This document shows positions 1-12,310 of a DNA stretch of 64,000 nucleotides, one piece after another (positions within the stretch are counted from its first letter, which is position 1; each line of letters opens with the position of its first letter). The position numbers and the translations under genes are program-made. A model generated the notes under the pieces. That model saw only the letters and a program-made list of their open reading frames with translations. It was not told where the DNA came from and searched no databases. Source of the stretch: Bilabrum cf. latius (Eukaryota > Bigyra: Bicosoecida > Bigyra > Bicosoecida); contig OZ237742.1 of the NCBI GenBank assembly GCA_965178125.1, positions 434,001-498,000 on the forward strand. Reading direction: 5' to 3'.

Positions 1-1988
1 TTGATAGGCTGGGAGATCCTGAGCCGGACGCAGGCGAGGTCGGAGGAGTCCAAGAGGAGAAGGGAGCGCAAGCTACTGGGAGTGTCTAGGCTGGCACACC
101 AGCGAGCGGGGCTGGGGCCGGTGCAGCGGCAATGCAAGACGGTGACGATGCAGTAGATACCGCAACAGGTATAGAACCCAGTACGGCAGACGCGCCTAGA
201 CTCAGACCGGCCGTGGTGGTACTGGGAGCCACATCCAAGCCGGAGAACATCGACCCGGGTCTCAGGCGATCGGGCAGATTCGACAGAGAGGTTGGGCTGG
301 GCATTCCAGACGAGAAGGCGCGGGCGCACATCCTGCGGCGACTCACGCGAGGGATGAAGCTATCTGAAGAAATCAATGTTGAAGACATTGCTAGGCGGTC
401 GCCTGGATACGTTGGAGCTGACCTCGCTGCGCTGACCAAGGAGGCCGCAGTGTGCGCGGTGCACCGCGTGTTCGGAAAGGTAGTGGCGGGATCTGGACTG
501 GGCTCGGCGGCTGCGATCAAGCCTCCAGTGGCTAGCAGTTTGCCAGGCATCGCTGCATCTGGCATGTCTTCGGCGCTGTCCGCATCTGCTGCGGCCACAT
601 CCTCTTCGACCTCGTCTTCCTCCTCGTCCAGCGCTGCAGCGGGCACGACTTCAAGTCAGCGCACGGAGGAGAGCTTCTCCAAGTTCGAGAGGGAGAGCAA
701 ATACTTACGTGAGATGGGCCCGCTCGGCCATGGGCTGCTGGACGAGCTCAAGGTTACGATATCCGATTTCGAAGAGGCACTCAAGAAGGTGCAGCCGTCG
801 GCCACACGGGAAGGCTTCGCCACGGTGCCCAAGGTGACGTGGGACGATGTTGGCGCCCTGCAGAACATCCGAGACGAGCTGCGTCTGTCGATCTTAGAGC
901 CGATTAGGAACCCAGAGGCCTATCAGGACCTCGGCATGCTGGCATCGGCTGGCCTTCTGTTGTTTGGCCCCCCCGGGTGCGGCAAGACTCTGCTGGCCAA
1001 GGCGATCGCGAATTAGAGCGGGGCCAACTTCATTTCCGTCAAGGGCCCCGAGCTGCTTGATAAATACGTGGGAGAATCCGAGCGCGCGGTGCGGCAGGTT
1101 TTCTCCAGGGCCAACGCGTCGGCGCCATGCGTCGTTTTCTTTGACGAGATTGACGCGTTGGCGCCCCGCCGCGGTGGCTCTGGCTCCGGGAATGCCGTGA
1201 CTGATCGGGTTGTAAACTAGCTGCTCACCGAGCTGGATGGCATGGACGTACGACGAGACGTCTTCATCATCGCTGCAACCAACCGACCCGACATCATCGA
1301 CAAGGCCATGCTTCGGCCGGGGCGCCTGGACAAGTTGTTGTACGTGCCTCTGCCCACTGCCAGCGACAGGGCGGCCATCCTGGAGACTCACACCCGCAAG
1401 GTTCCGATGGGCACCGACGTGGACGTGCACAAGCTCGCTCACGATCCTCGCTGCGAAGGATTCTCAGGTGCAGACCTTGCGGGCCTGGTGCGCGAGTCGG
1501 CCATGGAATCTCTTAGAGAGCGGTTGGGTATGGAGCCGAGGGCGGTCGCAGAGAAGAGGATGGCGTCTGCTCCTCGAGGAGTTGGAACAGGTGCGATTGC
1601 AGCGCCAGCGACTGCCGTAGCTTCTACATCCTCGTCGTCTGGTGCTTCAACCGTTGATGTACCAGCCACGCCAGGGGGGACCAAAGCATCCGTCTGTGCC
1701 CGGCACTTCGACGCTGCGTTCGACAAGGTAAGGCCGTCGGTGTCTCGAGCGGACCAGCGGATGTACGAGAGGATCAGGGCCTCCGTGCACGGCCTGAGCG
1801 GGGCAAAGGGCAAGGCTGCGCGAGTGGCAGAAGCAGCCGCGGCCGTAATCAAGGCCTAGAGCAAGGCTGGTCCGGGGGACTCTGGGTCTGAGGCGAGCGC
1901 TGGCGCATCAGGCAGTGCAGCTGACAAGACTGGAGTCAGTGGCTCGTCCGCAGCACCAGTTGGTGCCGGGCCGATGGACGCTGACTGA
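1..1988 (+). CDS. NVL: NVL-like AAA+ ATPase (3' part; start lies outside the window)
   Basis: Nuclear VCP-like ATPase of 60S ribosome biogenesis. The frame is already open at the left edge (codons from position 3). It begins in the C-terminal part of the first AAA module (sensor/arginine-finger segment [20 protein letters not shown], then the lid helix ending near 470). A Ser/Ala-rich linker leads to a complete second AAA module with Walker A GPPGCGKT (about 973-996), Walker [11 protein letters not shown], sensor 1 IIAATNRPD and LRPGRLDK. Two in-frame TAG codons interrupt the standard-code frame: 1014-1016, where relatives mostly have Glu, and 1218-1220 in VVNQLLTELDG, where relatives have Gln. 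A third TAG at 1857-1859 sits in the low-complexity tail. The stop is TGA at 1986-1988. It converges on the next gene with 123 bp between stops. Assignment to NVL rather than CDC48 rests on the [16 protein letters not shown] wording and the spaced modules. Confidence 0.9.
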
Positions 1989-2111
1989 TCTGGGGACGCA
2001 GGTATAAATTAGACACAACGAATTCCGGAATCTCAATCAATCAACAACATACTACCTAGCACCAATGAACTAGAACCTGGCTGGCCGCCAAAACAACTTC
2101 GCAATCCTTCC

Positions 2112-5100
2112 TCAAGTCGACTGTGAGGCGCCCCCTGATTTGCTCAACACCCCCCCGGCACGACGCAGTGGGCTCTCATCTGGATCTGCAGCGGACCGAG
2201 CCTCCCCGATACCTGCGGGCCGGGCATTATTGCCGACGCCGGCAATGCCTCGCCGTGCGTCCCTCGATCTTGCGGCTTCAAATGTCTATGCGGCTGCCTC
2301 GGCCTGCGCCAACGCCCTTGCCAACGCCTCGCCCTGCTGCGCATCTACACCGCGACCAGCACCCGTGGCGGACGCTCGTGCTCGCGCACCAGCACCAACA
2401 GCAAATCCTGGACGTCCGTTTGCAGCCTATGCGGCAGCGCTATTCATGGCTCGCAGGGCAGCGAGGTCGCTCGTGGCCAGTATGGCAGGGTCCGGAAGGG
2501 CCCCCACACTGACGGCTGATTGCCTCGGCGCGCCAGGACCACCGGCTCCTCGCCTGCCATGACTGTGCTGCCCGTGAGTTGCCACCTTGCTCTTCCGCTT
2601 CTTCGATTTCGTGGCACTGGCCCGCTTCCCTCCGCTCGCCGGTGGCTTCCCGCCGGGCCCGTCCTTACTACCATGCGGTCGCGCGGGGCCGGCCAGCGGG
2701 TTGTGGTAGCCCCCTCCCTGCCCGGAATCGCTCAGCCAGTTCGGTCTCGCCCTGCCGATTCCAATGGCACCGCCCCGCCCCCTCTTCGTTTCGCCCCGCT
2801 AGTGGGACTGCCGGGGCCTTCTCTCCAGAGGTGAGCTCGCACGAGACGAGCGTTCGCTGGCTTGGCCACCGCGTTGACTCCCACTGGCACCTGATTGCCG
2901 CTGCGAGCCCGAGCCCGAGCGAGGGCCGGGGCCAGCGCCGCCCTCGCGCGCAGAGCCAGCACCAGCACCAGCATGTCCCCCTGGTCTCATGCCTACCAGC
3001 CCACCTTGCATGGCAGCAGAGGTGCGAGCCGCGGCATGAGCTGCATCGGTTGCATCGCCGGCAACAGGGGTGTCTGTGTCACCACCTCCCGCCATTGACA
3101 ACCGCTGCCAATCTCCATCACCATCCACCCACCTGCGGCGGTCTGGACTGGCAGCCATGCTCCTCGGGCGCTGGTCGTCTGAGTCGCTCGCGTGACTCAC
3201 CGATCGGCTGGACCTGCCGGCCGAGCTAGTTCCATCCCCCCTGTACCCAGCTCTGGAGCGCGGGGGCGGTCGCTAGTTGTCCCTGGCAGACATGTCCAGC
3301 AGTTGCAGCTGCTCTTGCACCGCCTCCTGCGCTGCAGCACTCGCACGAGCCTCACCCGCTCCTGCGTTCGCGGACTCACCCCCGGGGTGTCGCACGATGG
3401 GCAGCTTGGGCACCGCGCTGAGCCCTTTGTCGCCACCTCGTGCACGTCTGGCCGATTGTACCGCCTCATTCGTGAGATCAAGGGGCATGGATGCGTTTGT
3501 GTGCGCTCCTTGATTGCCTCTTGTTCGGCCACCAGCGCTTGCGACGCGGCTGGGGCTCGTGCTGCCGACAGATGGGCCCCTTCCAGCCGGCCTCATCGCC
3601 GTGTCAACGGTACTCTGCTGCAAGCCGCGCATCTTCGGGAGTGCCTCCACGCGAAATGCAGTCCTCTACAAGTCGTACCACCTGCGATCGTCCTTGCCTG
3701 GCTGCTTGCCCTCGCGGCTCGACTCTCCTGCTACGGTCACGCTCCTGGCACTGGCCTCGTCACCGCCCGCCTGCATGTACCGAATGGCATGCAGCCTCAA
3801 GTTGCTGCTGTAGGCAGCCACTTTGCCCAGCTCCTCCCTTCCACTAGATCGGTGCACGCGAACGATCGTCCCGACCGGCAGGTGGGTGTGGTTACACACG
3901 GCCCTCTGGCGCTCTTGCTGGAGCTGCTACGCCAGTGCCGCGGCAGTCTGCTGGGCTTGCGCAAGCGAAAGCGTCATAACCCGGTTCTGTTCCAGAACAG
4001 CAAGTGCAAACGGCCTGGCAGGCCACTTGCGATCATCTAGGTACCTGTGTAGCGCAGGCGGTGCAATTCGCTCCAGCCGTACCAGCTGCTGCTTCTGCAT
4101 ATCGTCCAGGCGACTCTCCAACGAATCGCGGAGCTCCTGCCCGTCCATCTGCCGCTGCAGCTTCTCGTCAACGACCCAGGCAAGCACGCTGAGCACCGTT
4201 TCGTAGAACCCGGCGCCGCCGTCCCCGTCGCTGTCGTCCTCCTCGATGTCCTTGCGGGTCCACCGTGCCGTGCCCCCGCCCGGCGGATCTTCTGCCGACG
4301 CGTCGCTGCCAAAGTGCGGGTATGCGGACTGCAGCAGCTCGTGGAACGCATCGGCTGTCAGCTCGTCCGCGCCTGTGAATGGCCTTGCAGCACCTCCGTC
4401 TGTCGGAGAACCGCCTCCGGGCGAGCTCCTTGGACTGTCACTGGAGGTTCGCGCCAGCAAGTACAGTGCCAAAAGCTGGCGCCGCACCGCGAACGGTGCC
4501 GTGGTGTGCTGCAGAACCTGCCCAACCATCGGAGGAGGCAGCTGCGAGAGCTCCTGCTGCTCGAGGCCGAGGGCTTCCTCTGGCCGCGCGGCAAGCACGA
4601 AGGTACAAAGAGCACGCACATCTGCAGCCGCAATCTCATCCAGCTGGTCAGCCTTTGAGGATACTTCGTCTGCAGGCTTGGTGCGTTCTTTGGAATGGCT
4701 CTCCGAGTCAGATCCTGCAGCAGCCGCGGTCGCGTTGGAGGGCGCCGCGTCACCGCCATCGAGCTCCGCCGCGCGTCGCTTCAAGGCCTCATACCTCTCC
4801 AATGCCGCTGCGGCTCTGCGCTGCCTGGACTTGTTGGTAGGATCATCACCCGCCGTGGACTCTGCTGCTCCTGCCCCAGCAGTGCGTGCTTCGGCTGCAA
4901 CCTCACCAGAACCGGGACCGACGCAACGACTGCAGGCGTGCAGCACGGCAAGACAGTCCGGGATCGGCATGGACTGCGTGTCCAGCAGAGGCAGGAGGTC
5001 GCTCACCTCGTGGGGGCGCGACCCTGCTTGCTGCAAGTACCCGTGCGGCGCTTGCACGCCCGCGGCTTCGCCCTCCCTTAGAAAGCCGTCCCCGAGCCAC

Positions 5101-6494
5101 CCCGACGCAACTTTCCCGGCGCTCTCGCCCGTAGTATCACCGGTCTTGAGCAGGGCAGACCGACGGGCATGCGCAAGGAGCCTCACACGCACGTAGGCGA
5201 GCACAGCCCTGCCAAGTCGGACCAGTCTCCTCTCTGCCTTGGCCCTGCCAGTCTCTCGGCTGCTGCCCGAGGCTGGGCCATCCTCATCGTCTTCGCTTGA
5301 AGAGTCTGGCACGCCGCCCTCCCCGCTCGCTTGCCTCCCGCTCCCACTCGTGCTCCCCGCCGTCCTCCCGCTTGTCAGGTCCAGTTCCTTCCTGCCACCC
5401 TGCTCCGCGCCAGCGTCCCCAGAGGCCCTCAGCCGGGTCCTGGCCTCTTGCGCGAGCAGGAAGAACACCGCAGGGGGTAGTCGAGCAGCAGCACCAGTGG
5501 CATCTCCGGTGCCCAGGCTAAGGAGCCCGTTCCCAGTCGAGCCGGAGCCAGCCGCTCCTCTCCACGACGAGTCTTCCCCCGACGCAGCAGCACCTCCTGC
5601 GCCCTCGCGCTCCCCTTCTTCTTCTTCTTCTTCTTCTTCACCGCCGAGGTCTTGAGGCCTGGACTTGTGCTTGAGGTCGAACTATTCTCGATGAATCTCG
5701 TCCCTGCGCCCTGCCTCGATGGCGGCAGCCTCCTCCTCGAACGCACCCACCAGCCGTCTCCAGGAGACGCCCCTGGCGATCGCCTTGGCGCAGCGCTGGA
5801 CCACGGCATTCTCGGGAGCAGATGCCCCAGCAACGCTCTGCGCGCTCAGTAGTACCCGCAAGGCCTTCTATGGGTCCTGGTCTACTTTCCTGGACAAGAA
5901 CTTGTCCGCGAGGGCCTGCAGGCCGGACATCTGCAAGTAGGACGCAGCTACCCTGACTTGGGCGACGTTGTCTGCGGTGACCAGGGTGGCCACGTTCACC
6001 TCATCCTTGTAGCAAAATCTAGCTACAATGTCGAACACCTCAGCACCGCCTGGGATGGACAGTGGCAGCGGGCCTTCATCGGACGTGTCGTCCTCGAGTA
6101 GAGACTCAAGAAGGGGCGACCCCGTCTTGAGGACAGGATACTTGTGCATGCGGAACACATGGCCATCCACAAGAAACGAAACATCAGCATGAGTTGCGTG
6201 CGCCGGCTCAAATGGCGCAAACTTTCTCTGCTGTTCGCATACGATCACCTGCCCATCCTTGAATCCCAACGCAGCGGGTGTGTCATCCTATCCCACAACA
6301 ACATCTCCAGCCTTAAACACCAGCGTCGATAGGACTAAGTTTCTATGGTACGCATATGAATGGAACAGCTTGGCCATTGTGGTGCTCGGCTTCACCTTGA
6401 AGAAGACTTCGTCATCTTCGGTGGCTTTCTTAACCGACACTGTCAGCACAGCCGCTGCATCCCCACTTCGCGTCTCTGACCCAGACGAACTCAT
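2112..6494 (-). CDS. SUMO-like / BTB / NPH3-like fusion protein, about 1,460 aa
   Basis: One uninterrupted minus-strand frame from ATG 6494 to TGA 2112, if TAG is Gln. Residues about 15-92 form a SUMO-like beta-grasp domain: EVFFKVKPSTTMAKL, LVFKAGDVVVGQDDTPAAL and FKDGQVIVCEQ align with SUMO strand 1, the loop and the acidic end, but there is no C-terminal Gly-Gly. Residues about 105-215 form a BTB domain with NPH3/RPT2-family wording: DVSFLVDGHVFRMHKYPVL, IPGGAEVFDIVARFCYKD, TADNVAQVRVAASYLQM. About 340-860 follow the NPH3 layout, including a late segment KWPARPFALAVLEQNRVMTL. A poly-Glu run lies at about 5616-5639. The last roughly 500 residues are Ala/Gly/Ser-rich and unrecognised. BTB proteins usually act as CUL3 adaptors and NPH3 proteins in plant phototropin signalling; a SUMO-like head suggests a link to ubiquitin-like signalling, but that is inference. 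No intron is needed. Confidence 0.82.
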
Positions 6495-7355
6495 GATACC
6501 GACTAAGTTTGCTCAGGCGAACGTGATATGGGCGGCTAAACCCATCAGAGCGCCCCTTCAATGTGCCAATCTGTTCAATTGCAGTTGGGCTCGATTAGCA
6601 CGCAACTCAAGTGAAGCCGTGTCTCGAAACCGAAAATCGGGATTAGTTCTGGGATTAGTTGAGTGGGGATTCGATTCGAGACAAATTTCCGACGGATTAA
6701 CTTGAACTGAGCCTGACATGGTTACATGAGCTGCTAAGGTAGTTTCAAGGCCATGAGTATTATCTTTGATGCTTACATTTAGTTTGAAGAGTAGTCTGGG
6801 TAAAGTTTGATGATGTTTTGATAGTGCCTGGACGCTTCGACTCGACACGTGCCACATTTAATCAAGAGAAATTGGGTTAGGGCTTTGGACTAGTCTGGCG
6901 TAAATCCCGTCGTGATAGATAATCTCATGTGTTCCAAAACACCAGGAGGCTGTGTGGTACCATTCTCACGGGCACCATTGAGCTGCTACGCCCTTCCAGG
7001 ATTCCGTTCGAACCTCCCTCACGTGTCTGCTTGGGCACCTGCTTCTTTGTGCAAATTGATCGAACTCTACGACTATGTCAACGTAAAGTTGATTGTTCAA
7101 ATTAATTAACGCAAGCAAAAGCACTAGCAAAAAGGCCTTCTTGCCGCGTGGTATGCTGGTTGAAGTTAATCCAGAAAATTTAATTCGAACCGAGCACGAA
7201 ATTGGATTAAAATGTGCAATTTAATTATTAATTTAATCCGGATTCGGAGTTTCGAGACAGCACTTGAAAAACCGGACAAATTGCCTACAGGATTCACAGG
7301 CCGGCCAAGCTGGGGCCAGTCTCTATTAGAGTGTTCACACCTAACTCCATACCAA
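6495..7355. other. AT-richer intergenic region between divergent genes
   Basis: About 860 bp separates the divergent start codons of the SUMO-BTB gene and the PX gene, much longer than other divergent spacers here. It is visibly richer in A+T than its surroundings. A short inverted repeat, GGATTAAA at 7204-7211 and TTTAATCC at 7232-7239, could form a small stem. Loosely related GATTAGTT/GGATTCG words recur near 6640-6680 and 7230-7250. No coding frame is convincing; an ATG at 7212 is in frame with the PX gene but codes for unconserved sequence. It probably holds two promoters, possibly with decayed repeat sequence. Confidence 0.4.
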
Positions 7356-10300
7356 ATGGCATATCCAGATGCGAATCCCATTCAACGGATAGCTATTGAT
7401 GACTATGAATTCGCTGCCACGGCATCTGGAACCTTCACCAGGTATATCATCGTCATCGTGCTTAAGGGCAAGGAGTGGTCCGTGAAACGAAGATACTCCA
7501 ACTTCTTGGACCTCCACATGTAGCTTCTCCAGTCCAGGCCTTCGTTGGTACAGACGGTGTACTTTCCTCCGAAGGAGATCTTCTCGACCTTGCTACCTGT
7601 GGTTGAGCATCGCCGGGAGACTTTTCAGCAGTATCTGCGCCGGCTTTCTTAGATTTCTGTGCCGTACGAGGTTTCATCAAGGGGTGTTACACAGGGCTTA
7701 GTGCGACTGCGGGAGTTGGACGAGTTTTTGGAGATTCCACAGCATCTGTTTCCCTCTGCGGTCGACTTGGTCAGGGCGCTCCCTGTTCGCACAGCAACGC
7801 GGCTTGCCGTAGCAAGCGCGGGAACGCAGAGAGTTATCAAGCCTGGAACGCCATTTGCGAGCCCGGGAGCGCAGCGCCTCTCCCGGGGGCGTCGGAGCGC
7901 GCACCTTCAGCGGTCCGCCTCCGCCAGTAGCCAGGCAATGTCGCAAGCCCTGGATGGACAAGCCGCTGCAGACAGGCTCAGCGAGAGGAAACGATCGAAT
8001 TCCGGGGACTCACAGGCGAGCGGGATCTCCCTGGCAACAGTGGAGCCCGGTGCCGGTGGGTCGACCCGCCGAACCGTGCCACCCTCGCTGCCCACGCCAC
8101 CCCCCGCCGTGCAAGCCTCGCTGCTGTCCAGCCCGCCGCTCGCCCCATCAACTTCGCCATCTCAGGGAGCACCGAGAGCCAAGGAGAGCAGCGGCGGTAG
8201 CATGCTTAGCTCGGAGCCACCGCGCCGCAGCTCGATGGTAGACGCCCGCATGCACGGCCACGGTGGGCAGCCCCTCCGGCGAGGACACTCTCACGCGACG
8301 GTGGCCTCGTCCGGCAGCGCGCTGGATGGATTAGATGACTCTCAGTTCCAGGGCAGGAGCTCCCCAGGCGCGTCTAGACGCACCTCATTCGCGGGTGCAT
8401 CTCGAAGGCAGCGGGGGGCCAGCCACGGAGGGGCTGGCCTGGGCGCAGGCGCCCCCGCTGCGCCTGGCCATGCCTAGACATCGAGCGGTGGGGGCGGCTG
8501 GGGGGGCAACAGCAGCTCCAGAGACCCTGTGTTTGCGGGCATGCGCGCGTTCGACTCCTCTGGCGCAACGGGGGGCAGTCCCCTGATCCGTCCGCTCGGG
8601 TCCCGGCCGCCGAGACGAGGCGCGGCTGGGGCAGCGGGCAGCATGACAGCTGAGACGGTGGTGTCGGCGGACAAACGAGTGAAGCGGCTGCTACTCACCG
8701 TCAAGGAGCGGGAAGAGGAGCTCATGCGAGCGGTGGAGCGGCTGCTGACGCCACCTGCCGAGAAGAACAAGCCCAGCACGGACCGCCTGCTTCAGATCAC
8801 AGACCCGGACGAAGTGGCCGTGCCCGACGAGGCCCGCGCCGTCAGGGATCTCTTACGTGCCTGGCGCTCGCAGCCCATGCAATCCCCCGCAGATTCTTTG
8901 GACAGGGTGCGCGAGCTCATCGAGGACCTGGGGGCTTACTCGATCGAGCACAGGAAGGAGATGCTGCGGCCCTACGTGTCGAGGATTAGAGAGGTGGCGG
9001 TGCACGCAGTGCAGTCGGGGCTGGTGCAGTACCTGGAGCGGCAGCTGCAGTCCACCCACTTTCAGGGGATGCGCAGCGCCATGGGCGGGGAGCAGACGGA
9101 CGACGAGGACAAGGCCGCATGGGAGGACGCGTGGAAGCGGGCGGGGCACAAGGTGCCGAGCCGATTCGTGCTCGGGGTACTGCCCTGCCTGAATCTCTTG
9201 TTTAGGAAGCCCCATCAGAGCGGCAAGGCTAGCAACGGTGGCGCTGCTCAGGCACAGGCGGGCGCTCAGGCTGGCTCCGGCGACGAGGAGGATGGCGGCG
9301 AGGAGGACGACGATGGCGAGATCGTGGATGTGGAAGAGCTCTACATTGACGAGGCCACCAAGTACCTGAGAAAATTAGCCCGGCGCGCGGCACAGAGGGT
9401 GGTCATGCTGCCGATCCACCCGGACCTCATGTACCGGGCCCAGCAGTGCGCGGGGGCGGCGGACAGCCTGGTTCACTCGAGGCTGGCAGCAGCGCACGCC
9501 AGGTTTCCCACGCTTCCAGGCCGCCTGTTCGAGGTGCCCCGTGAGATGTGGAAGCGAGTCTCACGGTCATGGGACGACGCCCGCGCCTCGATCGAAGCGA
9601 TGGAAATGCAGCCGCTGCCCTACATGCAGTTGGAAAAGCTGATAGACGCCGCCAGGCAGACCTCCCAGGCCATCACGGACGAGAAACTCGCCCTATCACG
9701 GAGGGTAGCGGCCAGCAGGGGAGAGTCGTCTCCCTCCAAAACGCCGAAATCGTTCGGCCCGGCGGGTGCTGACGAGTTCTTGCCTGGGTTTTTCTGGGTT
9801 GTTGCGAGCGCATTTCCCCACCGCCTTGCAACTATCCACAGCAGCCTCCAGAGGCTCTTGCCGGGGCCAGACGCCAAAGGCGAGGTGCAGTACTTGCTGA
9901 CACACCTCGAGTCATCCGTGATGTTCCTCAGCAGGCTGCACCTCGACGACGACCCGCCAGTGCCGCGCGGACTCGCAGCGCTTCCAGGTGGCGCGGCTGC
10001 GCTGCGACATGACTCGTCGCAGCAGAGCATGCTGGCCTCCCCGGCTCGACCGGCGCTGGGTGTCGCCCAGGAAGGGGACATGGACGTAGAGATGACCGAA
10101 AAGGTGGGTTCTGCCTCCTTCTCGAACCGTGCCTTGGCGATGGATGCGCCTCGCACAGCCTCCGCTCCTGCCGAGCGTGGTCTCGGGAACGGCGCGGGAG
10201 ACGAGATACCGCCAAGCAGCCTCTCAGCCCTGGGCCGCAGCCTGTCTCTCTCCAGTCATGACGATGCGACCATCCCAGGCCTGACGCGCTTCGCTGATGC

Positions 10301-11909
10301 TGACGCTGAGGTGGATTCGTCGGAGGTTCGCCTTCAGTTTCACGCGGACCACCTGACGGTGAGGGCGCTTGACACGCGGTCACAGTCGGTCCGCGACGAC
10401 ATCAGCGAGGCCTCCGCGGCGACTGGTGTATCTGGTCGCACGGGACCGGATGCAGAGGAGCAGGCGGGGACCTCCCTCGCCGGTGACCAGCTTGCTGCTG
10501 TAGACAGCAAGCAAGCAGCACCCTCTGGCGCCACCCTCCACGACGTGGCGCATGCACTCGACCGCGCGTTGCGCCGAGCTAATCCAGCGCTGGGCGCCGC
10601 GAGTGCGGCCGCCTCCAGCCCCGCTGAGAAACGCCGGCAGATTCGGAGGGCCTCGGCGGGCTTAGCCAGGCTTCGGTCCAGGGTAGCCCGCGCTTTTGTG
10701 ACCCACTCTCTCTTCCGTTCGATCGCGCCTTAGGACGCCGTGCGCTGGCTCGTGTACGACATGTGGAGGCAGTCAAGCAGTGCTTCGCTGCTGCAGGCGG
10801 GCACGCGGTTTAGGCAGCAGATCAGCGACGCGCCCATGTGCGTGCGAGGGCCCAGCGCCGGGTGGCTGTGGCTGCTGCATGCGGCACCGCCCCTGCCCGA
10901 GTGGAGCGACAGGTACGCCATGCTGTCCTTCCTGCCACAGCCACCTGCGCCTTCTCGAGACCCCGCGCTCGAGGTGGGCCACTCGTTGCTCCACAAGGGG
11001 GCCCTCACTTCGTCCATGGTGGCGGACGGGCCCGCCACGCCGCAGAGGCCCGTGGATGACTGGCCCGAGTGCACTCGGCGCGTGCTGGTGTGCCAGCGCG
11101 GCACGAACCAGTTCTTCTTCCAGTGCTTTAGCGAGCACGCGGACTGCTCGTGGTCGGCTGCGCGCCCGGGGGAGGTGTACCGAGGGGGTGCCAAGCGGGT
11201 GCTGCAGGCGATGGGGCTGCAGGGCATGGCGGGTGCGCGAGGACATGGTCGAGGAGGAGCGGGGTCTGCCAGTGCCGTGGAGGGCGACGATGATCGGCTG
11301 CACCAGATCGTTGGTATCCGACGGTCGGATTACGTGCCAGTTGCGAGCAGCGAGTCTGGCGATGCCGGCGCTGGGATTGCGGGCGCTGCGACGACTGGCA
11401 GGCCGGCGCAGTCAGCAACCAAAGGCGTCGCTGTGGGGGCTGGCGGTGCCGACGCTGCGATGCTATCGCAGCCTGGCTCCAGCGACGAAGGCCGTGGGGC
11501 TAATGGCATCCCCGCCGGGACACCCATTGCCAGCACAGGCAGTGGGACTGCCGCAGGACGGCCACCCGTCCATGCGGGACCTAGTGCTGGATCAGAGGCA
11601 GCTGGCAGCATCGCAGCGGCTGATGCTGTTACGAGTCCAGCCGGTGGTGGCCTCGATGATGCGATGCACAGCAGCATGATGAGTTGGTGTGGCCCGTTCC
11701 GCACGGCCGACGCCTGCATCATATTCGCGTAGGAGTATTACGAGACTGGAGGCAGGGTGATGGGCGAGGGAGGAAGCTTGGATTCGAGTGCGGGGGCGGC
11801 TTTGTCAAAGGCACGAGCGGCTGTGGGCAGAGGGGCGAGGCCAGGTGCGGTGCAGGGGGCGGGGGTGGCGCCAACACGGCCGTTAGCTGCCGGTGGCAGT
11901 GGGAGCTAA
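7356..11909 (+). CDS. PX-domain phosphoinositide-binding protein, about 1,517 aa
   Basis: Residues about 8-125 form a PX domain, which binds phosphoinositides on endosomal membranes: DDYEFAATASGTF, WSVKRRYSNFLDLH (basic RRYS with F) and the PPK proline loop in VYFPPKEIF. TAG codons at 7521-7523 and 7650-7652 interrupt this domain in the standard code but read as Gln. The middle is Ser/Arg/Gly-rich. A conserved-looking helical region follows (about 8640-9900) with VKRLLLTVKEREEELMRAVE, an acidic insert and FLPGFFWVVASAFPHRL; I do not recognise it. A third globular segment begins at about 10735 with WLVYDMWRQSSSASLLQAG. The chosen ATG at 7356 has A at -3 and G at +4 and lies just before the domain; an upstream in-frame ATG at 7212 is less likely. 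The stop is TAA at 11907-11909. It may be a sorting-nexin-like protein, but no BAR domain is seen. Confidence 0.8.
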
Positions 11910-12310
11910 GCTATTCGGACTGCACGGGTGGCTGTGATTCTGGGCACGATCGCGGATGGTAGCTTGTGACCGGTTATGTGCTTATTGGACAGCAGCCTTG
12001 CTGCTTCGGTCGTCCTGATAAGGCCTTGGATGAGCATGATACTATGTAGTACACGCTGTGTTTTTTCAACGTATAGTCTGTGGTCACACACGCATTCAAG
12101 CCTGGGTGGGCGGTGGTGGAGCCAGTAGCGCTGCACCGCGGCACAGCTGCCAATGGGTCCACGCTCCGCTCCCGACAACAAGACGAGTCGAGGTCAAGGT
12201 TCGTCGCTCTCATAGTCAGTTCTGCTCCTCGTTGCGTTGCACAGCCTCATCATACCAAGCATAGAATTCCGACGCAGCAATCCGTGGATGGCGCGCGTCC
12301 ATTCCCACGC
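11910..12310. other. Convergent 3' intergenic region
   Basis: About 400 bp lies between the TAA of the PX gene and the TGA of the gamma-glutamyl hydrolase gene. Open frames here are short and unconserved. It presumably contains the two 3' UTRs. No repeat or RNA gene is apparent. Confidence 0.4.

Noticed and set aside
1014-1016. TAG as glutamate, based on NVL position NxSG.
   Set aside because: Only this site favours Glu; several better conserved sites (NVL 1218, REXO4, EFG1, V-ATPase) favour Gln.
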